DNA of 64,000 nucleotides from an uncultured Alsobacter sp. (GTDB lineage: Bacteria > Pseudomonadota > Alphaproteobacteria > Rhizobiales > Beijerinckiaceae), in the NCBI RefSeq assembly GCF_945952055.1, contig NZ_CAMFHB010000008.1:1-64000 (forward strand). The letters are read 5' to 3'. Below, piece after piece: positions 9,191-18,007 of the stretch. Position numbers and translations under genes: made by a program. The notes under the pieces were generated by a model. That model ran no database searches, was not told where the DNA came from, and was given only the letters and a program-made list of their open reading frames with translations. Position 1 is the stretch's first letter, and each line of letters begins with the position of its first letter.

Positions 9191-10975
9191 CTAATCCGCC
9201 GCGATCAGCATCGGGTGGATCTCTCCCGTCGATCCGTCCGTCAGCCCCAGGTCCGTCAGGTGGGGCCCCGGGTTGCACGCCAGGCTCGCGCCGACGACAG
9301 CCTTGAACACGCGGTAGGGCGGCTTCCAGTTCACGATGGTGTCGGCCGCGGCCTTGATGGCGCGGAAGCCCTCGGCCACCTCGGGCGCGGGGGCATCCGA
9401 CAACAGCCCACAGACCGGGAGCGGCAGCACCGCCAGCAGCTTGCCGCCGCTGGCCACCGCCATGCCACCTCCGCAGTCGATCAGCGCGTTGGCGGCGAGC
9501 GCCATGTCGCCGGGGTCGCGGCCGAAGACGGTCAGGTTGTGGCTGTCGTGGGAGATCGTGGTGGCCAGCGCGCCCTTCCAGTCGCCCCAGTCCTGCAGGA
9601 TGGCGAGTTCGGGCGCGGCGGACCACTTGCCGTGGCGGTGGATCATGGCCATGACCGTCCCGTCCTCCGGCAGGCTGATGACGCCGTTGCGCACGGCCAC
9701 GCGCTCCTCGCCCCATTTGGTGAAGCGCGGCGTCACGATGGTGCGCACCCGCGCGGTGCCGTCCGGAACCTCGGCGAGCTTGATGACGAAGTCGTCGGCG
9801 GTCAGCGGGTCGACCTTCATCGTGTCGCGGAAGGGTACCGCTCCCTCGGCGGCCGCGATCGGCTGCGTCAGCGCGCCGTTCTCGGCAGCGAGGCGGCCGG
9901 AGACGAAGACCTTCTCGACACCGAGGCCCGCGAGGTCGGAGAGCACCATGAGATCGGCGCGCCGGCCCGGGCCGACGAGCCCGAGGTCGCGCCGGCCGAT
10001 GCGCATCGCGGCATTGAGGGTGGCGGCGCGCAGGGCGTCGATGGCCGGCAGGCCGTAGCGCACCAGCCGGCGCAGCACGTCGATCATGCCGCCCACCGAG
10101 ACGAGGTCGTCGGGAAAGACGTCGTCGGTGCAGATCGTCATCGTCTGCGGCAGGTGCGGCAAGGTCTGCAGCGCTGCGACAGCGCCCGGCAAGACGTAGT
10201 CGTGCGATCCGCGCAGCTCGATGGTGAAGCCGGCGCGCAGCTTCTCCAGCAGGTCGTCGCCGGAGACCAGCTCGTGGTCGGATTCGATGCCAGCGGCGGC
10301 GAAGGCCTGCAGGGCCTGGCCGGACAGCTCGCGCCCGTGGCCGCAGACGAGCTTGCCGCTCTCCAGCCCCGCCGTGACGATGCCGCTCATGCGCGGCGCG
10401 CGGTCGATGACGCCGCGCATGTCCATGACCTCGGCGACGCCCACGACCTCCGGCCAGGAGAGCATCTCCTGCATTTCCGGGCGCTGCACGTCGGCGCCGG
10501 CCACCTCGATGCCAGGGGCCGACGGCACGCAGGACGGCGCCAGCACGAGGATGCGCAGCGGCAGGGCGCGGCTCGCCTCGATGGCCCAGCGCACGCCCTC
10601 CAGGCCGCGCACGTTGCCGACCTCGTGCGGGTCCCAGCAGATGGTCGTGGTGCCCTGCGGCACGATCGTCTCCGCGTAGCGGCGCGGCGTCACCATCGAG
10701 CTCTCGATGTGCAGGTGCGTGTCGATCAGCGTCGGCGCCACGTAACGCCCGGCGATGTCGTGCACCGTCGCCGCGTCCGAGCGGCTGCCGCGCGGATGGA
10801 CGCTGGCGACGAGCGGGCCGACGAGGCCGATGTCGGCCTCGCGCAGTTCGCTTGTGGCGACGTCGACGAGGATGCCGCCGGTGAGCAGGACGTCGAAGGG
10901 CGCCTGGCCGCGGGCGGCGCGCACGGCGCGGTCGCGCAGGGCCTGGTCGTCGAGATCGTGCGGTTCGGTGGTCAT
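9191..10975 (-). CDS. ade: Adenine deaminase
   Basis: 594 residues, the usual size for Ade-type adenine deaminases of the amidohydrolase superfamily, which convert adenine to hypoxanthine and ammonia. The metal-binding motif DTHLHIESS follows APTLI, and further Ade blocks are CWDPHEVGNVRGLEG, VCGHGRELSGQALQAF, GIESDHE and TISHDSHNLTVFG. The protein starts 11 bp after the ABC ATPase gene, so it is probably cotranscribed with the upstream PotABCD-like importer. That suggests the imported substrate or its product feeds purine salvage. Confidence 0.92.
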   Translation of the reverse strand: MTTEPHDLDDQALRDRAVRAARGQAPFDVLLTGGILVDVATSELREADIGLVGPLVASVHPRGSRSDAATVHDIAGRYVAPTLIDTHLHIESSMVTPRRYAETIVPQGTTTICWDPHEVGNVRGLEGVRWAIEASRALPLRILVLAPSCVPSAPGIEVAGADVQRPEMQEMLSWPEVVGVAEVMDMRGVIDRAPRMSGIVTAGLESGKLVCGHGRELSGQALQAFAAAGIESDHELVSGDDLLEKLRAGFTIELRGSHDYVLPGAVAALQTLPHLPQTMTICTDDVFPDDLVSVGGMIDVLRRLVRYGLPAIDALRAATLNAAMRIGRRDLGLVGPGRRADLMVLSDLAGLGVEKVFVSGRLAAENGALTQPIAAAEGAVPFRDTMKVDPLTADDFVIKLAEVPDGTARVRTIVTPRFTKWGEERVAVRNGVISLPEDGTVMAMIHRHGKWSAAPELAILQDWGDWKGALATTISHDSHNLTVFGRDPGDMALAANALIDCGGGMAVASGGKLLAVLPLPVCGLLSDAPAPEVAEGFRAIKAAADTIVNWKPPYRVFKAVVGASLACNPGPHLTDLGLTDGSTGEIHPMLIAAD

Positions 10976-10986
10976 GCGGGCACCTG

Positions 10987-12012
10987 TCAGGGCTGGGCGA
11001 GCGGGGCGGCGGTGGCGAGCGGCAGGTCGAAGGGCACCGTGTCGCCGTTGGCGTAGCGGGTCTGGGCGGCCGGCGTCTCGGCCTTGATGGGGCCGAGCGA
11101 CGTGTCGAGAAGATACTCCACGGTCTGGCCGAGATAGGAGGCCCCGAGAACGCGACCCTGGTAGGCGCCCTGCCCGAGCGCAATGCCCTGCGGCCGCCAC
11201 GCGAGCGCCCGCGTTCCGGCGGGGACCGCGGAGGCATAGGCGACCGCCCCCGCGCTGCCAGTGAGCCGTCCGCCCTCCAGCCCGAAGGTGTTCTCGAACC
11301 CCATGAAGCGCGCGACGAACCCCGACGCCGGCCGTTCGTAGATCTCCTCGGGCGCGCCCATCTGCTCGATCCTGCCGGCCCGCATGACGACGATGCGGTC
11401 GGCGAGCGCCAGCGCCTCGGCCTGGTCGTGGGTGACGTAGATCATGGTGATGCCGAGCTCGCGCTGGAGCCGGCGCAGTTCCGAGCGCATCTCCAGGCGC
11501 AGCCGCGCGTCGAGGTTGGACAGCGGTTCGTCGAGAAGCAGGAGGCGCGGCTCCACGACGATGGAGCGGGCGAGTGCGACGCGCTGCTGCTGGCCGCCGG
11601 AGAGCGCCTTGGGGACACGCGCCTCGAAGCCGGTGAGCCCGACGCTGGCGATGGCCGCCCTCGCCCGCCGGTCGAGTTCGCCGGCCTCGACCCGGCGCAG
11701 CCGCAGGCCGAAGGCGACGTTGTCGTAGACGCTCATGTGCGGGAAGAGCGCGTAGGACTGGAAGACGAGCCCGATCTCGCGCTTGTTGGCCGGCACGCGG
11801 GTGATGTCGCGCCCGTCGAGCACGATGCGCCCGCCGGCGGGCTCCATGAGCCCGGCGATGGCGCGCATGGTCGTGGTCTTGCCGCAGCCGGACGGGCCGA
11901 GCAGCGCGATGAGTTCGCCGCGACGGACCGCGAGGTCGAGCTTGTCGACGGCGACCGACCCGCCATAGGCGAGCGTCAGGGCCTCGAGGGAGAGGAAGCG
12001 CGGATCAGACAT
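10987..12012 (-). CDS. ABC transporter ATPase, PotA/FbpC-like
   Basis: 341 residues from the ATG at 12012. Walker A is GPSGCGKTT, then the Q-loop VFQSYALFPHM, signature LSGGQQQR, Walker B LLLLDEPLSNLDA and the H-loop THDQ. A C-terminal TOBE-like region follows (LAWRPQGIALGQG, GRVLGASYLGQTVEYLLDT). This build fits the polyamine, iron and thiamine type importer subfamily. It overlaps the permease stop by 8 bp and sits in the operon binding protein, permease, permease, ATPase, adenine deaminase. Confidence 0.9.
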   Translation of the reverse strand: MSDPRFLSLEALTLAYGGSVAVDKLDLAVRRGELIALLGPSGCGKTTTMRAIAGLMEPAGGRIVLDGRDITRVPANKREIGLVFQSYALFPHMSVYDNVAFGLRLRRVEAGELDRRARAAIASVGLTGFEARVPKALSGGQQQRVALARSIVVEPRLLLLDEPLSNLDARLRLEMRSELRRLQRELGITMIYVTHDQAEALALADRIVVMRAGRIEQMGAPEEIYERPASGFVARFMGFENTFGLEGGRLTGSAGAVAYASAVPAGTRALAWRPQGIALGQGAYQGRVLGASYLGQTVEYLLDTSLGPIKAETPAAQTRYANGDTVPFDLPLATAAPLAQP

Positions 12013-12778
12013 AGCGGGACAGTCCGAGCAGCCGTTCGGCAACGACGACGACGGCGAGCGACAGGAGGGCGAGCAGGGCCGAGAGCGCCGCGACCGAGGG
12101 GTCGTAGTTGAACTCCATGTAGGAGAGCATCTCGATCGGCAGCGTGGTGACGCCGGGCCCGGACAGGAAGAGCGAGACCGGCACCTGGTTGAACGAGGTG
12201 ACGAAGCCCAGGATGAAGGCCGCCACGATGCCGGAGCGGATGTTGGGCAGCACGATGCGGAAGAAGGCCCCTGCCCGGCTGGCGCCCAGCAGGATCGCCG
12301 CCTCCTCGATGTCGACGCGCAGGTTGTTGAGGCTCGCCGAGACGATGCGCACCGCATAGGGGATGAGCAGCGCCGTGTGCCCGAGGAAGAGCCCCAGCAT
12401 CACGGGGAGGCCGAGCGGCACCAGCAGGAAGCGCAACAGCGCGAGGCCGACGATGATCCCCGGTACGATGATCGGCGCCGTGACGATGCTGCGCACCGCC
12501 TCTCCGCCCGGGACCTTGTAGCGGTCGAGCGCGTAGGCCGCCGGCACGCCGAGGACGAGCGCCACGAGCGTGGCGCCGACGCCGAGCAGCATGGAGACGC
12601 CGAAGGCGGCGCGGAAGCTCTCGACCTCGAAGACCTTGGCGACCCAGCGCAGCGACAGGCCGGGCGGCGGAAAGGCCAGCGTCTCGCCGCTCGACAGGCC
12701 GGCGATGACGATCACGACGAAGGGGCCGAGCAGGAACAGCATCACCAGCGCGAGGAGGACGGACCCGAGGCTACGCAT
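12005..12778 (-). CDS. ABC transporter permease, PotC-like
   Basis: 257 residues with about six hydrophobic helices. It has the PotC-type N-terminal loop FPPPGLSLRWVAKVFEVESFRAAFGVS and an EAA-like cytoplasmic loop (DIEEAAILLGASRAGAFFRIVLPNI) that contacts the ATPase. It forms the inner-membrane channel with the upstream permease and overlaps that gene by 8 bp and the ATPase gene by 8 bp, indicating one tightly coupled operon. Confidence 0.9.
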   Translation of the reverse strand: MRSLGSVLLALVMLFLLGPFVVIVIAGLSSGETLAFPPPGLSLRWVAKVFEVESFRAAFGVSMLLGVGATLVALVLGVPAAYALDRYKVPGGEAVRSIVTAPIIVPGIIVGLALLRFLLVPLGLPVMLGLFLGHTALLIPYAVRIVSASLNNLRVDIEEAAILLGASRAGAFFRIVLPNIRSGIVAAFILGFVTSFNQVPVSLFLSGPGVTTLPIEMLSYMEFNYDPSVAALSALLALLSLAVVVVAERLLGLSRYV

Positions 12779-13610
12779 GAGCGCCTCCGGCCCGGCGGCC
12801 CGCCGCGAGACGGCGCAGCAGCACGTTGGTGGCGATGCTCATGACGATCAGGATCACCGAGATGACGCCGGCTGAGACGAAGTCGTTGGCGACCGAGACA
12901 CGCTGGTACAGCAGCGTCTCCAGCATCAGCACCTTGGACCCGCCGAGCATGGCCGGCGTGATGTAGGCGGTGAGCGAGCCGACGAAGACGAGCGTTCCGC
13001 CCACGACCAGCCCCTCGCGCGTCAGCGGCAGGATGATCTGCCAGAAGACGCGCAGCCACGAGGCGCCGAGCACGCGGGCGGCGGGCACGACGTCGGCCGG
13101 CAGGTTTTCCAGCGCCGAGAGCAGCGGCAGCACCGCGAGCGGGAAGAAGAGCTGCACGAGGCCCAGGAACACCGCCGTCTCGGTGAAGAGGATGCGCAGG
13201 GGCTCGTCCGAGAGGCCGAGCTTCAGCACGAGCACGTTGAGGAGCCCCGTGCGCCCGAGGATCACCACCCAGGCATAGGTGCGCGCCACCGGCGAGATCA
13301 TGAGCGGCAGGATGAGCACGCCGACGAAGCGCCCGCGCGCTGCCGGCCCGAGCCCAGTGATGGCGAGCGCCGCCGCATAGCCCACCACGAGGCACACCGC
13401 CGTGACCGTCAGCCCGAGCCTGAGGGTGCGCAGGAAAACCGCCTGGTTCAGCGGGTCGGCGAAGAAGGTCGTGAAATAGGCGAGGCTCCAGCCCGCCGGC
13501 GTGCGGAAGCTCTCCGCCAACAGCAGCCCGACCGGCAGAAGGAACCCAAGCGCCACGAACAGTGCCGCCGGCAGGACGAGGGCAAGCCCGATGCTGCGCT
13601 TCTCGAACAC
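12771..13610 (-). CDS. ABC transporter permease, PotB-like
   Basis: 279 residues. Begins with a cytoplasmic segment and helix (LVLPAALFVALGFLLPVGLLLAESF), continues with YFTTFFADPLNQAVFLRTLRLGLTVTAVCL typical of PotB-type subunits, and has the ATPase-contact loop AARVLGASWLRVFWQIILPLT. It partners the PotC-like subunit. It is separated from the binding-protein gene by a 184-bp gap holding a REP-like repeat. Confidence 0.9.
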   Translation of the reverse strand: MFEKRSIGLALVLPAALFVALGFLLPVGLLLAESFRTPAGWSLAYFTTFFADPLNQAVFLRTLRLGLTVTAVCLVVGYAAALAITGLGPAARGRFVGVLILPLMISPVARTYAWVVILGRTGLLNVLVLKLGLSDEPLRILFTETAVFLGLVQLFFPLAVLPLLSALENLPADVVPAARVLGASWLRVFWQIILPLTREGLVVGGTLVFVGSLTAYITPAMLGGSKVLMLETLLYQRVSVANDFVSAGVISVILIVMSIATNVLLRRLAAGRRAGGAHA

Positions 13611-13643
13611 GGGGGTTTGATGCCTTTCCGATCGGGGCTCCCC

Positions 13644-13760
13644 CTCTCCGCGTCCTGGCCGGGCCTGGCCCGGCCATCCACGACTTTGCCGGGGCAGGGT
13701 TGCTCGTCCCCGCCGAAGTCGTGGGTGCCCGGGCCAGGCCCGGGCATGACGCGCGGAGAG
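13644..13760. repeat. REP-like dispersed inverted repeat, copy 2
   Basis: A 117-bp palindromic element with CTCTCCGCG and CGCGGAGAG at its ends, inner CCGGGCC and GGCCCGG arms, and the shared words CATCCACGACTTTGCCGGGG and GAAGTCGTGGGTG. It matches copy 1 at 2691-2796. It lies inside the ABC operon, between the binding-protein and permease genes, where it could stabilise the upstream mRNA or reduce downstream expression, as REP elements do in other operons. Confidence 0.8.
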
Positions 13761-13794
13761 AGGGCGCGCCTCTACTTCACCAGACGTCCGATCC

Positions 13795-14820
13795 TCACCG
13801 CGCGACCTTGCCGTTCCAGCCCGCGAGCCACTTCTCGCGGTTGTCCAGCAGGTCGGCGGGCTTGATGAGCTTCAGCGAGGCGACCGTGTCGGCGCCATAG
13901 GTGAGTGCCTGGGCCTTGTCGTCGGCGAGCTTCACGTCCTTGTTGGCGGGGCTGTCGACGAGGGCGTTGGAGATCTTGGTCTGGACCTCCTCGGAGAGCC
14001 AGTAGTCGATGAACTGGTGGGCGAGGTCGACCTGCTTGGAGCCCTTGACGATGGCGAGCACGTTCATGCCGCCGCCCATGCCCTCCGTGGGCGTGGCCCA
14101 GGCGATCGGCATCTGCACCTTGCGGATGCTCGGCCAGTCGAAGCGCCCGACCACGGCCGCGAAGATCTCCTCCTGCTCCATGAGCTGGGGCACCTGGGCG
14201 CCGCGGGCGTAGAAGGTGACGATGTCGCCCTTGTTGGCGGCTATGGCGTCGATCGCCTTGCCGTAGTCCGGCGTCGTGCCGCCGAGCGCCTTGTCGAGCA
14301 TGCTGAGCAGGATCGGCGCCTGGGTGGTGGCGATGTTGGGCAGCGCCACGCGGCCCTTCAGCGCCGGCTGAAACAGGTCCTTCCAGGACGCGATCTTCAC
14401 CTTGTCGGTGCGGTAGACGATCGACGTCGAGTAGAAGGTGTAGCCGACCGCCATCTTGTCGCCGAGCGGATCCTTGGCGATGTCGTAGAGCTTGCCGAAG
14501 TTGGCGAGCTTGCCCGTGTCGATGGGCTGCAGGAGGCCCTTCTTCGCCGCGTCGAGGGCCACGAAGTCGGCGATCGCGGTCACGTCGACGACAGGGTTGG
14601 CCTTGTTGGCCTCGAGCTTGGCCAGGCGCTCGCTGGCGTTGCCGGCCTCGATCACCACCGTGCAGCCGCACTTGGCCTCGAACGGGGTGTAGAGGTCGCG
14701 CTTGTAGACGTCCTGCGAAATGCCGAACACCGAGACGGTGAGGGTCGGCTTGTCGGCGGCGTGAGCGGTGCCGGTCAGCATCAGCGCGGCGGTCGCGCCC
14801 AAAATCGTTCGAACGAGCAT
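13795..14820 (-). CDS. Periplasmic substrate-binding protein, PotD/Fbp-like
   Basis: 341 residues with a signal peptide (LGATAALMLTGTAHA, cleavage before ADKPT). The mature part has PotD/FbpA-type blocks: TLTVSVFGISQDVYKRDLYTPFEAKCGCTVVIE, ALDAAKKGLLQPIDTGKL, GYTFYSTSIVYRTDKVKI, FWLS-like IDYWLSEEVQ and a C-terminal EKWLAGWN. The class binds polyamines, iron, thiamine or related amines. The operon ends in adenine deaminase, so a nucleobase or adenine derivative is a plausible ligand, but this is inference. Confidence 0.88.
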   Translation of the reverse strand: MLVRTILGATAALMLTGTAHAADKPTLTVSVFGISQDVYKRDLYTPFEAKCGCTVVIEAGNASERLAKLEANKANPVVDVTAIADFVALDAAKKGLLQPIDTGKLANFGKLYDIAKDPLGDKMAVGYTFYSTSIVYRTDKVKIASWKDLFQPALKGRVALPNIATTQAPILLSMLDKALGGTTPDYGKAIDAIAANKGDIVTFYARGAQVPQLMEQEEIFAAVVGRFDWPSIRKVQMPIAWATPTEGMGGGMNVLAIVKGSKQVDLAHQFIDYWLSEEVQTKISNALVDSPANKDVKLADDKAQALTYGADTVASLKLIKPADLLDNREKWLAGWNGKVAR

Positions 14821-14963
14821 GATGGATCTCCTCGGTCAGGCCTTATGCATGATCCTTGCCGAGACATGCACGATCCTGGCCGGGAACGTCACCGGGGACG
14901 TGGGTTTCCCACCGATTTTACCGGTCTATGCGCCTTCGCGGCGGCGACCCGCAGCGCGGCGCC

Positions 14964-15794
14964 TCAGCGCACGATGGTGTAGAGCAGGTCCGACACGATG
15001 GGGGCCTGCGGCGTCGGCGCGCAGGCGGCCACCGCCTTGGCGCGGGCCCGGATGGCGGCCGAGAGTTCGGCCAGCGTCTTCGGCCTGCCGCTCTCGAACA
15101 GGTCGAGATAGCCGCACGGACTTCTCTCCGGCGCGACGGCGAAGGCGATGACGCGGCCCTCGCCCGGATCCGAGCTCGCCTGGATGCGGGCCGCGGCATT
15201 GTCGGGGACCATCACAGGCGTGCCGGCGGGGACGGCCGCGCCCTTGCCGCCGTCCGGCTTCTGGATGAGCGTGAGTTCGCCCGAGTGGTCCTGGTCGTAG
15301 ACGAACACCGCGGCGCGGATCCCAGGCGTGACCGTCAGCCGGATCGACGCGCCCGCCTTGACGCGGGGACCGCCCTCGATCGCCATGGCGACCGACGGCG
15401 TGCCGGTCGGGCCGGGCCTGCTGGAGCGCATGAGCACCCCACCGGCGACGCCCGACGTCTCGGCCATGGTCATGCCCTGGCAGGCCACGCGCTCGCGCTT
15501 GCCGACCGTGCCCGTGGTCTCGAGCCCCGCGAAGCTCACGTCGAGCTTGCCGCCGGAGATCTCGACCTTCACGCAGTTGCGGTGGTGGACGACCGTCACC
15601 TGGCTCCCGGCGCCGATCTCGATCGAGGTCGGGGCGTTGAAACTGGTGAAGGGCTTCAGCTTGGACCTGACGGGGCCGCTGACCGCGGTGACCGTCGCCA
15701 GGGCGAGGCCGTTGTCCTCGTCCTGGGCCTGCGCGAACGCGCCACTGGACATGGTCACCGCCAGTCCCAATGCTAGCCATCCCACTCGGGTCAT
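14964..15794 (-). CDS. Secreted protein with DUF4384-like domain
   Basis: 276 residues with a clear signal peptide (LALGLAVTMSSGAFA, cleavage before QAQDE). The first half (VTAVSGPVRS, IEIGAGSQVTVVHH, VEISGGKLDVSF) resembles FecR-like or secreted beta domains. The second half (VKAGASIRLTVTP, AAVFVYDQDHSGELTLIQ, VPAGTPVMVPD, EGRVIAFAVAPE) follows the pattern of DUF4384, a domain often found beside or fused to caspase-like peptidases. Two caspase-like genes lie about 2.2 kb away and a cyclase gene starts 72 bp away on the other strand, fitting a shared envelope process. Function unknown. Confidence 0.7.
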   Translation of the reverse strand: MTRVGWLALGLAVTMSSGAFAQAQDEDNGLALATVTAVSGPVRSKLKPFTSFNAPTSIEIGAGSQVTVVHHRNCVKVEISGGKLDVSFAGLETTGTVGKRERVACQGMTMAETSGVAGGVLMRSSRPGPTGTPSVAMAIEGGPRVKAGASIRLTVTPGIRAAVFVYDQDHSGELTLIQKPDGGKGAAVPAGTPVMVPDNAAARIQASSDPGEGRVIAFAVAPERSPCGYLDLFESGRPKTLAELSAAIRARAKAVAACAPTPQAPIVSDLLYTIVR

Positions 15795-15866
15795 CGATAC
15801 GGCTCCAGCGCAGGTGATTCACGGATCCATCAGAAGCGGCGCGCCCGGCGGGCCGGGCAAACCATC

Positions 15867-17882
15867 ATGACACGCAGCCGCTACCCGTTCGTTGCTGCCG
15901 CCATGATGGCGCTTGCTATCACCTTTGCCTCGCCCTGGCTGTGCTGGCCCGCACTTGACGGACTGATCGACGACGCCGGCACCCTCGTCCGCTACGAGGC
16001 CGGCGCGGAGCATGCCCCCAGCACGAGCGTCGCCGTGCTCGCGGTCGACGGCGACAGTCTCGCCGCGCGGGACCTCAGGGGCACCCCTCGCCTCCTGTTC
16101 GGGCCCGTCTGGGGCGATCTCACCACGTCGCTGATCAAGGCCGGCGCCAAGGCCGTCGTGTACGACTTCATGTTCGCGCTGTCGGTCGACGACTGGCTGC
16201 GGCGGCAGAAGGTCGGCCAGGGCGGCGTCGACGGCCCCTTCCTCGAAGCCATCCAGGACCACGCCGACAAGGTGGTGCTGGCCCGCAGCGGCGGCCAGTT
16301 GCCCGCCATGCCCTACCGGCTGGCGCTCGATGCCGAGGCCCATCCCGAGCGGCTCGGCCTCGCCGAGATCGTGTCAGACCCCGACGGCGTGGCCCGGGAG
16401 ATGGCGGCACGGTTCCCCGGACTGGACGGGACCCTGCTCGCGTCCCTGCACGAGGCCGCCGTCGTGGCCGCCGGCGGGCAGGCGCGCCGGTCGGCTCCGG
16501 CCGGCACGCGCCCACGGCTCGACGGCCCCCTCGAGACGATGATCCCCACCATCGGGCTCGGCGCCTGGCGACGCTGCCTGGCCGCGGCTCCCGACGGAGG
16601 AGACCTGGCGCGCCGGGTGGCGGGGCGCGTGGTCTTCGTCGGCTCGGTCCTGCCGGAGGAGGACCGGCGCAGCGCGGGCGACAGGCTGGTCCTGCGCGCC
16701 TGGCCGCGTGGCCCGGCGCCGCCGCCGCCCTCCGAACCCTGCACCCTCGGCGAGCCCCGGCCATCCGCGCCGGCGACCGGATGGGTCCCGGCCGTCTACC
16801 TGCACGCGGCCGCCACGGCGGCCCGGCTGGAGGGACGGGCGCTGGCCCCGGCGGGCGCCATCCCCGTGGCGACGCTGGCCGGCATCACCGCCATGACGGC
16901 CGGCGGCATCGCCGTGGCCTGGTCGATCCCCGCCGTGATCGCGGGCCTCGCCGGCCTCGCCGTGCTGGTGCTGGCGGCGGCCGTACTGGCGCCCATGGCC
17001 TTCATCCACCTCACGGTGTCGCCGGCGCTGGCGGGGCTGGTCGCGACGGCGGCCTGCGTGCTCGCGTTCCGCTTCCTGGTGATCGAGCGGCGCGAAAGGC
17101 TCATCCGCACCGCCTTCGGCCGCTATCTCTCGCCCACGCTCGTGGCCGAACTCGCCGCACAGGAGACGCTGCCCGCGCTGGGCGGCGAGACGCGCCAGGT
17201 CACGGTGCTGTTCTCCGACATCGCCGGCTACACCCGCCGGGTCGACGGGCGCCCGCCCGACGAGGCGATCGCGCTCGTCAACCGCTGCCTCTCCACCATG
17301 GTGAGGGCGGTCGACGCGAACGGCGGCTATGTCGACAAGTTCATCGGCGATGCGGTGATGGCGCTGTGGAACGCGCCGGCGGCCCAGCCCGACCACGCCC
17401 GCAGGGCGCTCGCCGCCGGGCTGGAGGCCATGGCGGCCCTGGACGCCGAGGAGGCCGGCGCGCCCGATCCCATCCGCTTCCGCATCGGGATCGAGACGGG
17501 CGAGGCGTCGGTCGGCAACATGGGCACCGAGGGGCGCCTGTCCTACACGGCCATCGGGGACACGGTGAACCTGGCGGCGCGCCTGGAGGCGCTCGGCAAG
17601 CCCTACGGCGTGCCGGTTCTCGTGGGGCCGGGCGCGGCCGCCGCGATCGGCCTCGACCAGTTCCTGGCGCTGGACGACGTCGTTCCCGCCGGCATGAGCC
17701 GCCCGGTGACGGTCTTCCTGCCGCGGGCCTGCGTGCGGCGCGAGGAGGCCGATGCGTTCGCCGCCGCCCATGCGCTGGCGCAAGACGGCCACCCCGGCGA
17801 GGCGAAACAGGCGTTTGAAGCCCTCGCCCGCACGTCGACCGTCCTCGCCGCCGTGTCGCGGCTGCGGGCCGGCAAGCTTTAA
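15867..17882 (+). CDS. CHASE2-domain adenylate/guanylate cyclase
   Basis: 671 residues. An N-terminal membrane segment is followed by a CHASE2 periplasmic sensor (about residues 35-315; SVAVLAVDGDSLA, AKAVVYDFMF, VVFVGSVLP), three hydrophobic segments (about 330-405) and a class III cyclase domain (about 445-620). The cyclase has both metal aspartates, D451 in LFSDIAGYT and D495 in YVDKFIGDAVMA, and the later TAIGDTVNLAARLE block. It should make cAMP or cGMP in the cytoplasm in response to a periplasmic signal. Gene order (DUF4384 divergent, caspase pair downstream) suggests an envelope-stress signalling locus; this is inference. Confidence 0.92.
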   Translation: MTRSRYPFVAAAMMALAITFASPWLCWPALDGLIDDAGTLVRYEAGAEHAPSTSVAVLAVDGDSLAARDLRGTPRLLFGPVWGDLTTSLIKAGAKAVVYDFMFALSVDDWLRRQKVGQGGVDGPFLEAIQDHADKVVLARSGGQLPAMPYRLALDAEAHPERLGLAEIVSDPDGVAREMAARFPGLDGTLLASLHEAAVVAAGGQARRSAPAGTRPRLDGPLETMIPTIGLGAWRRCLAAAPDGGDLARRVAGRVVFVGSVLPEEDRRSAGDRLVLRAWPRGPAPPPPSEPCTLGEPRPSAPATGWVPAVYLHAAATAARLEGRALAPAGAIPVATLAGITAMTAGGIAVAWSIPAVIAGLAGLAVLVLAAAVLAPMAFIHLTVSPALAGLVATAACVLAFRFLVIERRERLIRTAFGRYLSPTLVAELAAQETLPALGGETRQVTVLFSDIAGYTRRVDGRPPDEAIALVNRCLSTMVRAVDANGGYVDKFIGDAVMALWNAPAAQPDHARRALAAGLEAMAALDAEEAGAPDPIRFRIGIETGEASVGNMGTEGRLSYTAIGDTVNLAARLEALGKPYGVPVLVGPGAAAAIGLDQFLALDDVVPAGMSRPVTVFLPRACVRREEADAFAAAHALAQDGHPGEAKQAFEALARTSTVLAAVSRLRAGKL

Positions 17883-18007
17883 GCACGTTCCTTCACGCTG
17901 TTGTCCCAAGCGCCTGTCGACGTGCCCTTGCGCACAGACTTTAAGGTGTTGGCGTTTAGCAATGTTGTATAGGTTGATGCACGACGTTGAGCTGGGGTTG
18001 TATTGCC

